Below, in pieces: positions 35,713 through 44,293 of a stretch of DNA of 64,000 nucleotides. Numbering within the stretch: position 1 is the stretch's first letter; every line of letters starts with the position of its first letter. Under the pieces are notes generated by a model that was not told where the DNA came from, made no database searches, and worked only from the letters and a program-made list of their open reading frames with translations. The stretch spans positions 140,346-204,345 of the forward strand of contig CAZSPZ010000002.1 of the NCBI GenBank assembly GCA_964608965.1. The letters are read 5' to 3'. The DNA comes from UBA10908 sp964608965 (GTDB lineage Bacteria > Bacillota > Clostridia > Peptostreptococcales > Anaerovoracaceae). A program made the translations under genes and the position numbers.

Positions 35713-36645
35713 ATGAAGATATTAGTAACGGGAGCTGCTGGTTATATTGGTTCCGTTTTAGTTCCAATACTCTTGCGTGAGGGGCACGAGATAGTTGCAC
35801 TTGATAATTTTATGTTTAAACAAAATTCTTTGCTCGACTGTTGTGATAATGAAAACTTTAAAATAGTCCGTGGAGATGTTCGCGATTTGGAATTAGTAAA
35901 AAAACTCTTAAAAAGAATAGATATTGTTATTCCCCTAGCATGCTATACTGGAGCGCCTATTTCAAATGTTGACCCGTGGTCGGCAAGAGCTGTGACTAAA
36001 GACGCTGTTATTAGCATGTTGGAATTATTGGATTCTTCACAAAAGATTATCTATCCTAATACTAATTCGGGGTATGGAGTTGGACAAAATGGGGCTTTTT
36101 GCACGGAAGAGTCCTCGCTAAATCCACTTTCATTATATGGTTCTCTCAAAGTGGATACAGAAAAAGCGATTTTAAAGAGAGGCAATGCTATAGTCTTTCG
36201 ACTTGCGACCGTTTTTGGAAGTAGCCCCAAAATGAGGCTGGACTTATTGGTAAACGATTTTGTATATAGGGCGTATACAGACAAGTTCATTGTACTTTTT
36301 GAAGCCGATTTTAAAAGAAATTATATTCACGTAAGAGATGTTGCAGATGCTTTTCTATACGCCATCGATAACTTTGATGCTATGAAAGATAATGTTTTTA
36401 ATCTAGGGCTGAATGAAGCTAATTTAAGCAAGCGAGAGCTTTGTGCTGTCATTAAAAAGCACATACCTGATTTTTATTATGTGGAAGCAGTTATAGGCGA
36501 AGATATTGACAAGCGCAATTATATTGTAAGCAATGAAAAACTTATTAATGCAGGGTTTAAGGCTAGAAGAACAATAGATCATGGAATTGAAGAATTAATT
36601 AATGCATATAATATTCTGCATAAAGCCGAATATTATAACGTATAG
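35713..36645 (+). CDS. Cj1427-like GDP-heptose 4-dehydrogenase (extended SDR)
   Basis: 310 residues with NAD-binding loop GAAGYIGS (7-14) and catalytic Tyr142/Lys146 in YGSLK. From memory it matches the Campylobacter jejuni Cj1427 family closely in IYPNTNSGYG, FRLATVFG, MRLDLLVNDFVYRAY, DKFIVLFE, RNYIHVRDV, IPDFYY and the GEDIDKRNY segment. Cj1427 keeps NADH tightly bound and oxidises C4 of GDP-D-glycero-D-manno-heptose. That fits the GDP-heptose set upstream and would provide the 4-ketone required by the ColD-like dehydratase. The alternative is a UDP-hexose 4-epimerase. Gap of 39 bases from the E1 beta gene with GGGGAAAG before the start. Confidence 0.8.
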   Translation: MKILVTGAAGYIGSVLVPILLREGHEIVALDNFMFKQNSLLDCCDNENFKIVRGDVRDLELVKKLLKRIDIVIPLACYTGAPISNVDPWSARAVTKDAVISMLELLDSSQKIIYPNTNSGYGVGQNGAFCTEESSLNPLSLYGSLKVDTEKAILKRGNAIVFRLATVFGSSPKMRLDLLVNDFVYRAYTDKFIVLFEADFKRNYIHVRDVADAFLYAIDNFDAMKDNVFNLGLNEANLSKRELCAVIKKHIPDFYYVEAVIGEDIDKRNYIVSNEKLINAGFKARRTIDHGIEELINAYNILHKAEYYNV

Positions 36646-36650
36646 AATGC

Positions 36651-37679
36651 GTGAATCAGATGTTTGACATGATAAAGCAGCATCTTCGAAAATCAAAGTA
36701 CGCCTTCATATTTTTATGGCTGTACAGACCTATTTACAACTGGAAATGGCGAGAGCGAAGAATATTTACTGGTGGAAGTGATAATCTTGATAAGACTTTT
36801 TTCGTTATAAGAAGAGCGGGTAGGCACACCGACATTTTTTCAAATTTTTTAGTATTTTTAGGATGGATTAATTATGCGCGTGAAAAAGGATATATACCAG
36901 TTATCGATATGATGTCATACCCAAATGTCTATTTATACGCAAATCAAATTGGGAAACTTAATGCATGGGAATTCTTTTTTAAACAGCCTTATTGCGATAA
37001 TAAAAGATATTCTGTAGAGGATGTATATAAAAGTAAAAATGTTATACTATCTAGCGGTGTGAAATACCCCTATATGCCAGTTGATAGCCTTGAGTTTCTT
37101 GAGAATCCAAGTAAAGTTAATTTTTGGAATGAATTATATATTAAGTGTCTTGAATTTAGTGATGATGCATCAAAATATATTAATGAGCAGTGCGAAAGTC
37201 TATTTAACAAAAGAAAGAAATTTTTAGGTATTCATTGTCGGGGAACTGGTTATCGTCTTTTAAGATCATCCCCCAAAAACAGCGTAGGTAATCCTTTACA
37301 GCCATCCATTGATAAAATGCTTGAAAGAGCATGCGAGGTAAAGCGTATGCATAATTGTGATGGAGTGTTTTTAGCGACAGAAGATGTTGAATATTTCAAT
37401 ATTTTTAAAGAATTTTTTGGAAGCGATTTATTTACAGTGAATACAGAGTACATTGATGCAAAAAATATTGATTTAATTGAAAATACTGACACAAACTTTA
37501 CAACAGACAGAATTGATGATAAAAGATTGAGGGGTCTTGAATACATCACAGCAATGATTGCATATTCAAATTGTGATTACAGAATTTCCGGGATTAACAG
37601 TGGAACAATTGCTGCGTTGATAATCAACCCTAAACAAAGTGGGGCGTTCTACTATGATGAAGGAAGAGGAGCAAAATAG
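36651..37679 (+). CDS. Putative glycosyltransferase, GT-B fucosyltransferase-like, copy 1
   Basis: 342 residues from GTG 36651; ATG 36660 or 36669 are possible starts and no strong ribosome site decides between them. The middle contains GIHCRGTGYR (about 193-202), resembling the H-x-R-R/G nucleotide-diphosphate-binding strand of alpha-1,6-/O-fucosyltransferase-type GT-B enzymes, and later VFLATEDVEYFNIF and DYRISGINSGTIAALI, as in those folds. It is about one third identical by eye to the next gene, so the pair is a tandem duplication. In a GDP-sugar operon it may transfer the heptose-derived residue. The donor is not shown by the sequence. Confidence 0.6.
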   Translation: MNQMFDMIKQHLRKSKYAFIFLWLYRPIYNWKWRERRIFTGGSDNLDKTFFVIRRAGRHTDIFSNFLVFLGWINYAREKGYIPVIDMMSYPNVYLYANQIGKLNAWEFFFKQPYCDNKRYSVEDVYKSKNVILSSGVKYPYMPVDSLEFLENPSKVNFWNELYIKCLEFSDDASKYINEQCESLFNKRKKFLGIHCRGTGYRLLRSSPKNSVGNPLQPSIDKMLERACEVKRMHNCDGVFLATEDVEYFNIFKEFFGSDLFTVNTEYIDAKNIDLIENTDTNFTTDRIDDKRLRGLEYITAMIAYSNCDYRISGINSGTIAALIINPKQSGAFYYDEGRGAK

Positions 37680-38683
37680 TGACAAGCATAAGGCAAATCT
37701 TTAGAAGGTTCTATAAGATTGCAAGACCAATATATATCCCTTTAATGTATACATTACAAGGTAGTAATTATATTAAGTGGCGAAAAAAGAAAATTTTTAC
37801 AAAAGAAATCAAAGATCCTGATCTAAATTTTTATGTCATCAGGCGTACGACCACTCCTACTACGGGTTTGTTTTCAAATTATATATATGCACTTAACCAT
37901 ATACAATATGCCATCCAAAATGGATATATTCCAATTGTGGATTTTCAGACTTACCCTAATAGTTATTTATACCCAAATGAAGTGGGAATTATTAACTCGT
38001 GGGAATATTATTTTGACCAACCCATGAAATATAATTTGGATTATATAAAAAACTGCAAGAATGTTTTTTTCAGTAATGGAGTTTATTTAAAAGCTAGGCG
38101 ACCTTTAGGAAATATTCCAGAATTTTTCAAAAGTGATTCAAATAGACAGTATTGGCATGAGATTGCTGCTCGTTACGTTAGAATGAATGAAAATACCATG
38201 CATTATATTGAAAATGAATACTCAAAACTTTTTGATTGTGAGAAGAAAATTTTAGGGGTGCATTGTAGAGGAACTGGTTATTCTCCCAAAGTGTCAAAAA
38301 ATTTAGCCGCTCAGCCAAATGTAAAAGACATTATTGAAAAAGCTAAAGAAATTTATAAAAAATATTCGTGTGATTTAATTTTTTGCACAACTGAGGATCC
38401 ATATATTTTTCAAGAATTTAAAAATGCTTTTCAAGATATTTTAATTACACGGGAGAGCGTAAAATATGAATATGATATAGTAGAAGATCAAATGATTCCC
38501 ATAGAAAACTATAACATAAATAAATATAAAGAAGGACTAGAGTATTTAACAGATATGTACTTACTATCGAAGTGTGATTGCCTTGTTATGGGATACACCC
38601 TTGGGGCGGTTGGAGTTTGCATAATGTCAGAAGGATTTGAACATTCATACTTTTTTGATTTAGGAAAATATAGTGACAGATAA
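37679..38683 (+). CDS. Putative glycosyltransferase, GT-B fucosyltransferase-like, copy 2
   Basis: 334 residues. The GTG start at 37679 overlaps the previous stop by one base (TAGTG), with GGAAGAGGAGC just upstream, so translation is coupled. It shares the copy 1 layout: FYVIRRT near the N-terminus, YIPIVDFQTYPNSYLYPNEVG against YIPVIDMMSYPNVYLYANQIG, VHCRGTGYSP (about 197-206), LIFCTTEDPYIFQEF, and a C-terminal CDCLVMGYTLGAVGVCI. No membrane segments, so a cytoplasmic enzyme. The two copies may add successive residues or have different acceptors (inference). Confidence 0.6.
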   Translation: MTSIRQIFRRFYKIARPIYIPLMYTLQGSNYIKWRKKKIFTKEIKDPDLNFYVIRRTTTPTTGLFSNYIYALNHIQYAIQNGYIPIVDFQTYPNSYLYPNEVGIINSWEYYFDQPMKYNLDYIKNCKNVFFSNGVYLKARRPLGNIPEFFKSDSNRQYWHEIAARYVRMNENTMHYIENEYSKLFDCEKKILGVHCRGTGYSPKVSKNLAAQPNVKDIIEKAKEIYKKYSCDLIFCTTEDPYIFQEFKNAFQDILITRESVKYEYDIVEDQMIPIENYNINKYKEGLEYLTDMYLLSKCDCLVMGYTLGAVGVCIMSEGFEHSYFFDLGKYSDR

Positions 38684-38743
38684 ATACTCAACGGTAAAAC
38701 TATATTGAGTCAATTATAAAAGCAGAATATATAGGGTGGGAGT

Positions 38744-39715
38744 ATGTACACAATAGCAATAATTGGAGCAGGCCAACTCGGGAGTCGTCATCTCCAGGCA
38801 ATGAAAAAAGTAAAAGTACCATTGAGTATTTTCGTAATAGATCCCGATCAAAACTCGCTTGATACTGCAAAAGAGCGATATAGTACCTTTGGAGAAGGAT
38901 TACATCAGCATTCTTTAAGATATTCGCAAAATTATGATAATATACCCAAGCGGTTAGATTTAGTAATAGTTGCATCTAGCTCTAACCCTCGTAAAAAAAT
39001 CATTGAAGATATTCTTGAGTGTACGAATATAAAGTACTTAGTGCTCGAAAAAATATTATTTTCAAAAGTTGAACATCTGAATCAAATCGAGAAACTTATA
39101 GAGCAGAAGTCCATTAAGACTTGGGTCAATTGCTCTATGAGAATGACTCCGATTTGGAAAGAAATAAAAAGTTATGTTGCTAGAGGCCCAATAAGATTTA
39201 AAGTGACGGGAGTGAATTATGGCTTAGTTACCAACATAATTCACTATTTAGACTATATGTCTTATTTGACCGATTGTAATGATTTTAAGCTTAATTTAGA
39301 AAGCGTTTATAAAAATATTTATGAAAGTAAGCGGCCCGGTTATAAAGAACTAATGGGGACAATTATCGCGAAATATAAAGATGGAAGCGTAGGTCTTTTC
39401 GAATGTATTCCAGGGAGTGATATAAGCATAAATGTTGAAATAGCTTCAGGTTGTTCAAATGTAAAACTAAATTTAGTCAGTGAAGCAGGGGAGAGAAAAA
39501 ATAGTTTGTCCCACAACTTTTCTGCTTTTGATTTTCATATCCCGTATCAAAGTGAATTAACAACTGAATTTGTAAATTCACTCATTGAAACAGGTGAGTG
39601 CGAACTCCCGAAATATTCTGTTTCTGCAAAGACTCATAAACTAATGATGGCTCCTATTATTAAGTTTTTAAATGAAAATACTGACTATAAAGAAAAGAAT
39701 TTTCCGTTTACATAG
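38744..39715 (+). CDS. Gfo/Idh/MocA-family oxidoreductase
   Basis: 323 residues with the N-terminal NAD(P) loop IAIIGAGQLGSRHLQAM (4-20), LVIVASSSNPRKKIIEDIL (about 70-88) and KYLVLEKILFSK, the family's E-K-P region with Ile in place of Pro. The C-terminal domain about 125-300 carries the substrate site. These enzymes oxidise or reduce ring hydroxyls of nucleotide sugars. It is immediately followed by a second member of the family, so they may act in sequence on one sugar. The substrate is unknown. Confidence 0.75.
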   Translation: MYTIAIIGAGQLGSRHLQAMKKVKVPLSIFVIDPDQNSLDTAKERYSTFGEGLHQHSLRYSQNYDNIPKRLDLVIVASSSNPRKKIIEDILECTNIKYLVLEKILFSKVEHLNQIEKLIEQKSIKTWVNCSMRMTPIWKEIKSYVARGPIRFKVTGVNYGLVTNIIHYLDYMSYLTDCNDFKLNLESVYKNIYESKRPGYKELMGTIIAKYKDGSVGLFECIPGSDISINVEIASGCSNVKLNLVSEAGERKNSLSHNFSAFDFHIPYQSELTTEFVNSLIETGECELPKYSVSAKTHKLMMAPIIKFLNENTDYKEKNFPFT

Positions 39716-39725
39716 AAGGAGAAAA

Positions 39726-40673
39726 ATGGCAACAAGAGTTTTATTAGTCGGCGCCGGACCGATGGCTGTTGAATATTCAAAGGTACTCAGTGCTTTGGGC
39801 ATTGAACAAGTCGTCATCGGCAGAGGGAAGTGCTCTGCTGAAAGTTTTGAAATGCAGACAGGAATAGCGGTTATACGTAGAGGTCAGGAAATCATGCCGA
39901 TGGGTTTCAAGGCATCTGATTTTCATGCTGCTATTGTAGCCACGAGCGAAGACAGTATAGGAATCGTGAGTAGAGAATTAGTGACATCGGGAATAAAAAA
40001 AATCCTAACAGAAAAGCCAGGGGGCCTCACACTGGAAGATATTAAAGCACTTAGGCAATGCGCTACCATGTATGGCGCTAATGTATTTATTGCATATAAT
40101 CGACGATACTATTCTTCTGTTAAAAAGGCCCAAGAAATCATACGGGATGATGGTGGTGTAACTTCATTTCATTTTGAATTTACTGAATGGGGCAACATTA
40201 TAAATTCCTTAAAAAAGCGCGATGGGATAAAAGAAGAATGGTTTTTAGCAAATTCAACTCATGTGATTGATCTTGCCTTTTTCTTAGGAGGTATCCCTAA
40301 AGAAATGACTTGCTACGTTTCGGGGGGTCTGCCATGGCAACCTAATAGTACAGTTTTTTCTGGTGCAGGACTTAGTGACAAAGGAGCGTTGTTTTCATAC
40401 TGTGCTAATTGGGAATCTCCCGGCAGATGGGCAATTGAAATTCTCACTAAAAAGCATAGGCTGATTCTAAAACCCTTGGAGAAGTTACAAATACAAAATA
40501 TTGGAGAATTATCTATCGAGATGGTTGATTTAGATGATAATATCGATAGTATATATAAACCCGGATTATATAGACAGACTGAAGCTTTTATTAATTGTGA
40601 AAACAAAAATTTGCTTAGTATAGATGAACAATGTCGCATGATAACTTTTTACCAGAAGATTAGAGGCTGGTAA
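39726..40673 (+). CDS. Second Gfo/Idh/MocA-family oxidoreductase
   Basis: 315 residues from ATG 39726, chosen because GAAGGAG precedes it and the NAD loop RVLLVGAGPMAVEYSK starts at once; an in-frame upstream ATG would add unrelated residues overlapping the previous gene. Seen: AAIVATSEDSIGIVSREL, ILTEKPGGLTLEDI (the family E-K-P motif), and YNRRYYSSVKKAQEI. It pairs with the previous oxidoreductase. Some homologs in Campylobacter-type glycan loci act on nonulosonates or deoxy sugars; which one here is not known. Confidence 0.75.
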   Translation: MATRVLLVGAGPMAVEYSKVLSALGIEQVVIGRGKCSAESFEMQTGIAVIRRGQEIMPMGFKASDFHAAIVATSEDSIGIVSRELVTSGIKKILTEKPGGLTLEDIKALRQCATMYGANVFIAYNRRYYSSVKKAQEIIRDDGGVTSFHFEFTEWGNIINSLKKRDGIKEEWFLANSTHVIDLAFFLGGIPKEMTCYVSGGLPWQPNSTVFSGAGLSDKGALFSYCANWESPGRWAIEILTKKHRLILKPLEKLQIQNIGELSIEMVDLDDNIDSIYKPGLYRQTEAFINCENKNLLSIDEQCRMITFYQKIRGW

Positions 40674-40715
40674 TATTGATGTTCGAAATTCTTCTTATAA
40701 CTACGAAGAGGGCCT

Positions 40716-41552
40716 ATGAAAAAACCTAAAGATAAAATTGAACAGCTAGAATATTATGAAGCCTATGCATTTAGGCTGTATAATTTTCTTGCAAAGATTA
40801 AATTTCTACCTCACTTTGTAAGCAAGCATTCCCTTTTAAAGAGAAACAATTACCTTAAGAATATTGAAACTGATGAGTGCATTATTTGTGGGAATGGGCC
40901 GTCTTTAAACGAGTTCGAATTTAACAAAGTAAGCTTTATGCCAATCTTTACAGTGAATTGGTTTCATAAAGGGAACATTAAGCCAGAGGAAAATTTTTTA
41001 TATCATATCGCAATTGATGATGCGTTTTACAAAGAAAAAGAATTTGAGATGTTGCTCGACGCATATCGTCTTGCTCCCAATACGAAATTTATTGTAAGAT
41101 TAAGTGCAATGCGAGCATTAAAAACAAAAAAAATTCAGAAAGAGCGTTTTTACTATATAAGTAATAAACTCATTCAATATGGTGATAATATTCAACTTGA
41201 TATGACAAAAAATGTTACAGCCTGTGTTAATACAGTTTGTGCTGCTCTCCAATGTGCAATATTTATGGGGTACAAAAAAATATATATGATAGGGTGTGAA
41301 AGTAATTTTAACGATAATTACACTCATTTTTATAATAATAACCAGAAAGATGTACCTAGCGATTGGCATTTTTCTTATAGATGGTTACATATCATGTATA
41401 ACCATTTTGATGCACTGCAACATTATTCTGAAAAGAACAGTATTTCAATTTTCAATATAACTCCTAACAGCTCTATTAGATCATTCCCTAAAATGTCGTT
41501 ACAAGAATTTTACACGGAGCATGCAATCCCCAAAAGAGGTAATATTAAGTGA
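40716..41552 (+). CDS. Putative nonulosonate (sialic acid-like) transferase, GT42/DUF115-like
   Basis: 278 residues. The segment ECIICGNGPSLNEFEFNKV (about 52-70) resembles the CMP-binding loop of GT42 sialyltransferases and of the DUF115/Maf enzymes, and the later segment AALQCAIFMGYKKIYMIGCE (about 175-194) resembles their YKEIYLSG strand. The C-terminal KNSISIFNITPNSSI also fits. The window encodes NeuB, NeuC and NeuA, so a CMP-nonulosonate donor should be available. Homology is inferred from short motifs only; a DUF115 phosphotransferase-like role is the alternative. Followed by an overlapping acetyltransferase gene. Confidence 0.55.
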   Translation: MKKPKDKIEQLEYYEAYAFRLYNFLAKIKFLPHFVSKHSLLKRNNYLKNIETDECIICGNGPSLNEFEFNKVSFMPIFTVNWFHKGNIKPEENFLYHIAIDDAFYKEKEFEMLLDAYRLAPNTKFIVRLSAMRALKTKKIQKERFYYISNKLIQYGDNIQLDMTKNVTACVNTVCAALQCAIFMGYKKIYMIGCESNFNDNYTHFYNNNQKDVPSDWHFSYRWLHIMYNHFDALQHYSEKNSISIFNITPNSSIRSFPKMSLQEFYTEHAIPKRGNIK

Positions 41553-42175
41553 TAATGTATTTATGGAGCAAATTGATAAAAAAAGCTCGAGGCAAGGCGG
41601 TTCTTAGAAGCAATATTTCACCCTATTCAAGGATTCAATCAGGAACTCATTGCGTGGATTCAAAGATGGACCGGTACTCATACTGTGGATATGACTGTTC
41701 AATCATAAATGCAACAATTGGTTCTTTTGTTTCTATTGCTAATAATGTTACAATTGGCGGAGCGCGACATCCATATGACTGGGTCTCGACTTCTCCCGTA
41801 TTTTATGCTGATGTAAATACAAGTATAAATAGAAAATTTGCACGCAATAAAAGACCAATAGAAAAATCCATCGTTATTGGCAATGATGTTTGGATAGGCG
41901 CTGGGTCATATATAAGCAACGGCGTTCACATTGGTAATGGAGCGGTTATTGCGATGAATTCTGTTATAACAAAAGATATTCAACCGTATACTGTCGTTGG
42001 AGGTAACCCTTCAAAAACAATTAAAATGCGTTTTAATGACGACGTAGTCGAAAAACTTCTGTTAATAAAATGGTGGGAATGGTCAGAGGAGAAACTAAAC
42101 AGATATGGAAGTTATTTTAATGATATTAATGCTTTTTTGTTTATGATTGAACATGACGAGGTTGCCCATGAATGA
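41549..42175 (+). CDS. Hexapeptide-repeat O-acetyltransferase (CatB/WbbJ-like)
   Basis: 208 residues with left-handed beta-helix hexapeptide repeats (ATIGSFVSIANNVTIGG, VIGNDVWIGAGSYISNGVHI, IGNGAVIAMNSVI), a catalytic-His region GGARHPYD, and the closing VVGGNPSKTIKMRF typical of Lac/Cat-type sugar acetyltransferases. The GTG start at 41549 overlaps the previous stop; ATG 41555 is possible. It probably O-acetylates a sugar of the glycan. The target is unknown. Its end overlaps the capE start by 8 bases. Confidence 0.85.
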   Translation: MIMYLWSKLIKKARGKAVLRSNISPYSRIQSGTHCVDSKMDRYSYCGYDCSIINATIGSFVSIANNVTIGGARHPYDWVSTSPVFYADVNTSINRKFARNKRPIEKSIVIGNDVWIGAGSYISNGVHIGNGAVIAMNSVITKDIQPYTVVGGNPSKTIKMRFNDDVVEKLLLIKWWEWSEEKLNRYGSYFNDINAFLFMIEHDEVAHE

Positions 42176-43175
42176 ATATATAAAAAATTCTATATTACTA
42201 ATAACCGGAGGCACCGGTTCATTTGGAAATGCTGTTGTCGAACGATTTTTAAATACAGACATTAAAGAAATTCGCATATTCAGCAGGGATGAAAAAAAGC
42301 AAAATGACATGCGCATTAGTTATAGCAACGAAAAGCTAAAATTTTACATAGGGGATGTGCGAAATTTTGATAGCATCGACTTTGCAATGAAAGAGGTCGA
42401 TTATGTTTTTCATGCAGCCGCGCTAAAGCAAGTTCCATCCTGTGAATTTTATCCTATGGAAGCCGTTAAGACCAATATAGAAGGCACAGAAAACGTTCTT
42501 AATGCGGCCATAAAAAATGGAGTGAAAAGAGTAATATGTTTGAGTACGGATAAGGCTGCATATCCAATAAATGCAATGGGTATCAGCAAGGCTCTTATGG
42601 AGAAGGTGGCAACATCTAAAGCTCGTATGCTTGGAGAAAGATATCCCGTCATTTGTTGTACGCGATATGGAAATGTTATGGGGTCAAGAGGTTCTGTGAT
42701 TCCCCTTTTTGAAAATCAAATTAAAGAAGGAAAGCCTTTAACTATAACGAATCCCGGTATGACTAGATTTATGATGACTATAGCAAATGCTGTAGATTTA
42801 GTCTTATACGCCTACGAAAATGGAAAGCAAGGAGATTTGTTTGTACAAAAGGCTCCAGCAGCTACGATTAAAACTCTAGCAGAAGCAATTTTAAAATACA
42901 AAGGTATTTCAAACTCAAAAGTAAACATAATAGGAACAAGGCATGGAGAAAAGTTATACGAAACTCTACTTACTTGCGAAGAATCTTCCAAGGCAGTTGA
43001 TCTCGGATTTTATTATAAAGTCCCAATGGATGTTCGCGATTTGAATTATGAAAAATATTTTGAAGAAGGAAACTTTATACCCAAAGAAACAGAGAGTTAT
43101 ACTTCCAACAATACGAAGCGCCTTGCACTCGATGAAATGGTGCAGCTTCTTTTCGAGTATGGGATAAACAAATGA
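42168..43175 (+). CDS. capE: UDP-GlcNAc 4,6-dehydratase / 5-epimerase (UDP-L-FucNAc pathway, step 1)
   Basis: 335 residues from ATG 42168, preferred over upstream TTG 42147 because GACGAGG lies six bases before it. Extended SDR: LLITGGTGSFGNAVVERF, IFSRDEKKQNDMR, HAAALKQVPSCE, and LSTDKAAYPINAMGISKALM, where Met replaces the usual catalytic Tyr as in FnlA/CapE. It converts UDP-GlcNAc to UDP-2-acetamido-2,6-dideoxy-beta-L-arabino-hexos-4-ulose. CapF and CapG follow directly. Confidence 0.92.
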   Translation: MNEYIKNSILLITGGTGSFGNAVVERFLNTDIKEIRIFSRDEKKQNDMRISYSNEKLKFYIGDVRNFDSIDFAMKEVDYVFHAAALKQVPSCEFYPMEAVKTNIEGTENVLNAAIKNGVKRVICLSTDKAAYPINAMGISKALMEKVATSKARMLGERYPVICCTRYGNVMGSRGSVIPLFENQIKEGKPLTITNPGMTRFMMTIANAVDLVLYAYENGKQGDLFVQKAPAATIKTLAEAILKYKGISNSKVNIIGTRHGEKLYETLLTCEESSKAVDLGFYYKVPMDVRDLNYEKYFEEGNFIPKETESYTSNNTKRLALDEMVQLLFEYGINK

Positions 43176-44293
43176 GAATTCTTATAACGGGCGCCAAGGG
43201 CTTTATCGGTAGGAATTTAGTGTTGGAACTACAAAATAGGCATTATGAAAATCTTCTGCTTTATGATGTAGACAATTCCCAGGATCAATTAGAAGAATAT
43301 GTTGAGAGCTGTGACTTTATATTTCATTTGGCTGGAGTAAACCGTCCGCAAGATACCAAAGAATATATGGAGGGCAATAGGGATTTCACTAAACATCTCC
43401 TCATGTTACTTGCTAGGCATAATAACAAGGCTACTATAGTAATGACCTCATCTATCCAAGCGGCGTTAGACAATCCTTACGGTGTTAGTAAGTTGGCTGG
43501 CGAAGAAGCCGTTTTTTCTTATGGCAATGCGCTTGGCACGAACATATATATATTTCGGTTACCTAATGTGTATGGAAAATGGTGCCGCCCAAATTATAAT
43601 TCAGTTGTTGCAACATTTTGTTATAACATTGCCCATGATATACCAATACAAATTATCGATGAAAAAAAGTTGATTAATCTTGTTTATGTCGAGGATGTAG
43701 TAAAATCTTTAGTTGGCGTGCTAGAACAAGAACAACCATCTAAAAAGGGTAAATATTGTTCTGTAAATGAAGTCGACTCTACAACTGTTGGAAATCTGGC
43801 TCATATAATAAAATCATTTAGGATGGAGCGAAATAATTTATGTGTTGCTAATATGAAAGAGCGATTTATAAAATCCTTGTATAGCACATACATGAGCTAC
43901 CTTCCAGAAAATTCTTTTAATTACCCCTTGACCTCCCACATAGACTCTAGGGGGTCATTTACTGAAATATTAAAACAAGATTATTACGGCCAAATTTCTG
44001 TCAATGTCATTAATACTGGTATTACAAAAGGTAATCATTGGCATCACCATAAAGTGGAAAAATTTATAATTTTATCAGGCGAAGCATCCGTTAAATTTCG
44101 TAAAGTTTCAGCATACGAAAGAAACGAAATTATCGAATATTGTGTTAGTGGAAAAAACCTAGAAGTAATAGATATTCCTCCTGGGTACGTTCATAATATT
44201 ACCAACACGGGCTCGACAGAGTTAGTTGTACTGATGTGGATCAACGAGCCTTTCAACCCGGAAAGTCCGGACACTTACTTTTTGGAGGTATAA
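43172..44293 (+). CDS. capF: CapF/FnlB: bifunctional SDR-cupin reductase (UDP-L-FucNAc pathway, step 2)
   Basis: 373 residues: N-terminal SDR (ILITGAKGFIGRNLVLEL, FHLAGVNRPQ, and YGVSKLAGE with the catalytic Tyr/Lys) and a C-terminal cupin beginning HIDSRGSFTEI with the metal site KGNHWHHHKVEKF. The length and domain order match CapF. It 3-epimerises and reduces the CapE product to UDP-N-acetyl-L-talosamine/6-deoxytalosamine. ATGA overlap with capE. Confidence 0.93.
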   Translation: MRILITGAKGFIGRNLVLELQNRHYENLLLYDVDNSQDQLEEYVESCDFIFHLAGVNRPQDTKEYMEGNRDFTKHLLMLLARHNNKATIVMTSSIQAALDNPYGVSKLAGEEAVFSYGNALGTNIYIFRLPNVYGKWCRPNYNSVVATFCYNIAHDIPIQIIDEKKLINLVYVEDVVKSLVGVLEQEQPSKKGKYCSVNEVDSTTVGNLAHIIKSFRMERNNLCVANMKERFIKSLYSTYMSYLPENSFNYPLTSHIDSRGSFTEILKQDYYGQISVNVINTGITKGNHWHHHKVEKFIILSGEASVKFRKVSAYERNEIIEYCVSGKNLEVIDIPPGYVHNITNTGSTELVVLMWINEPFNPESPDTYFLEV

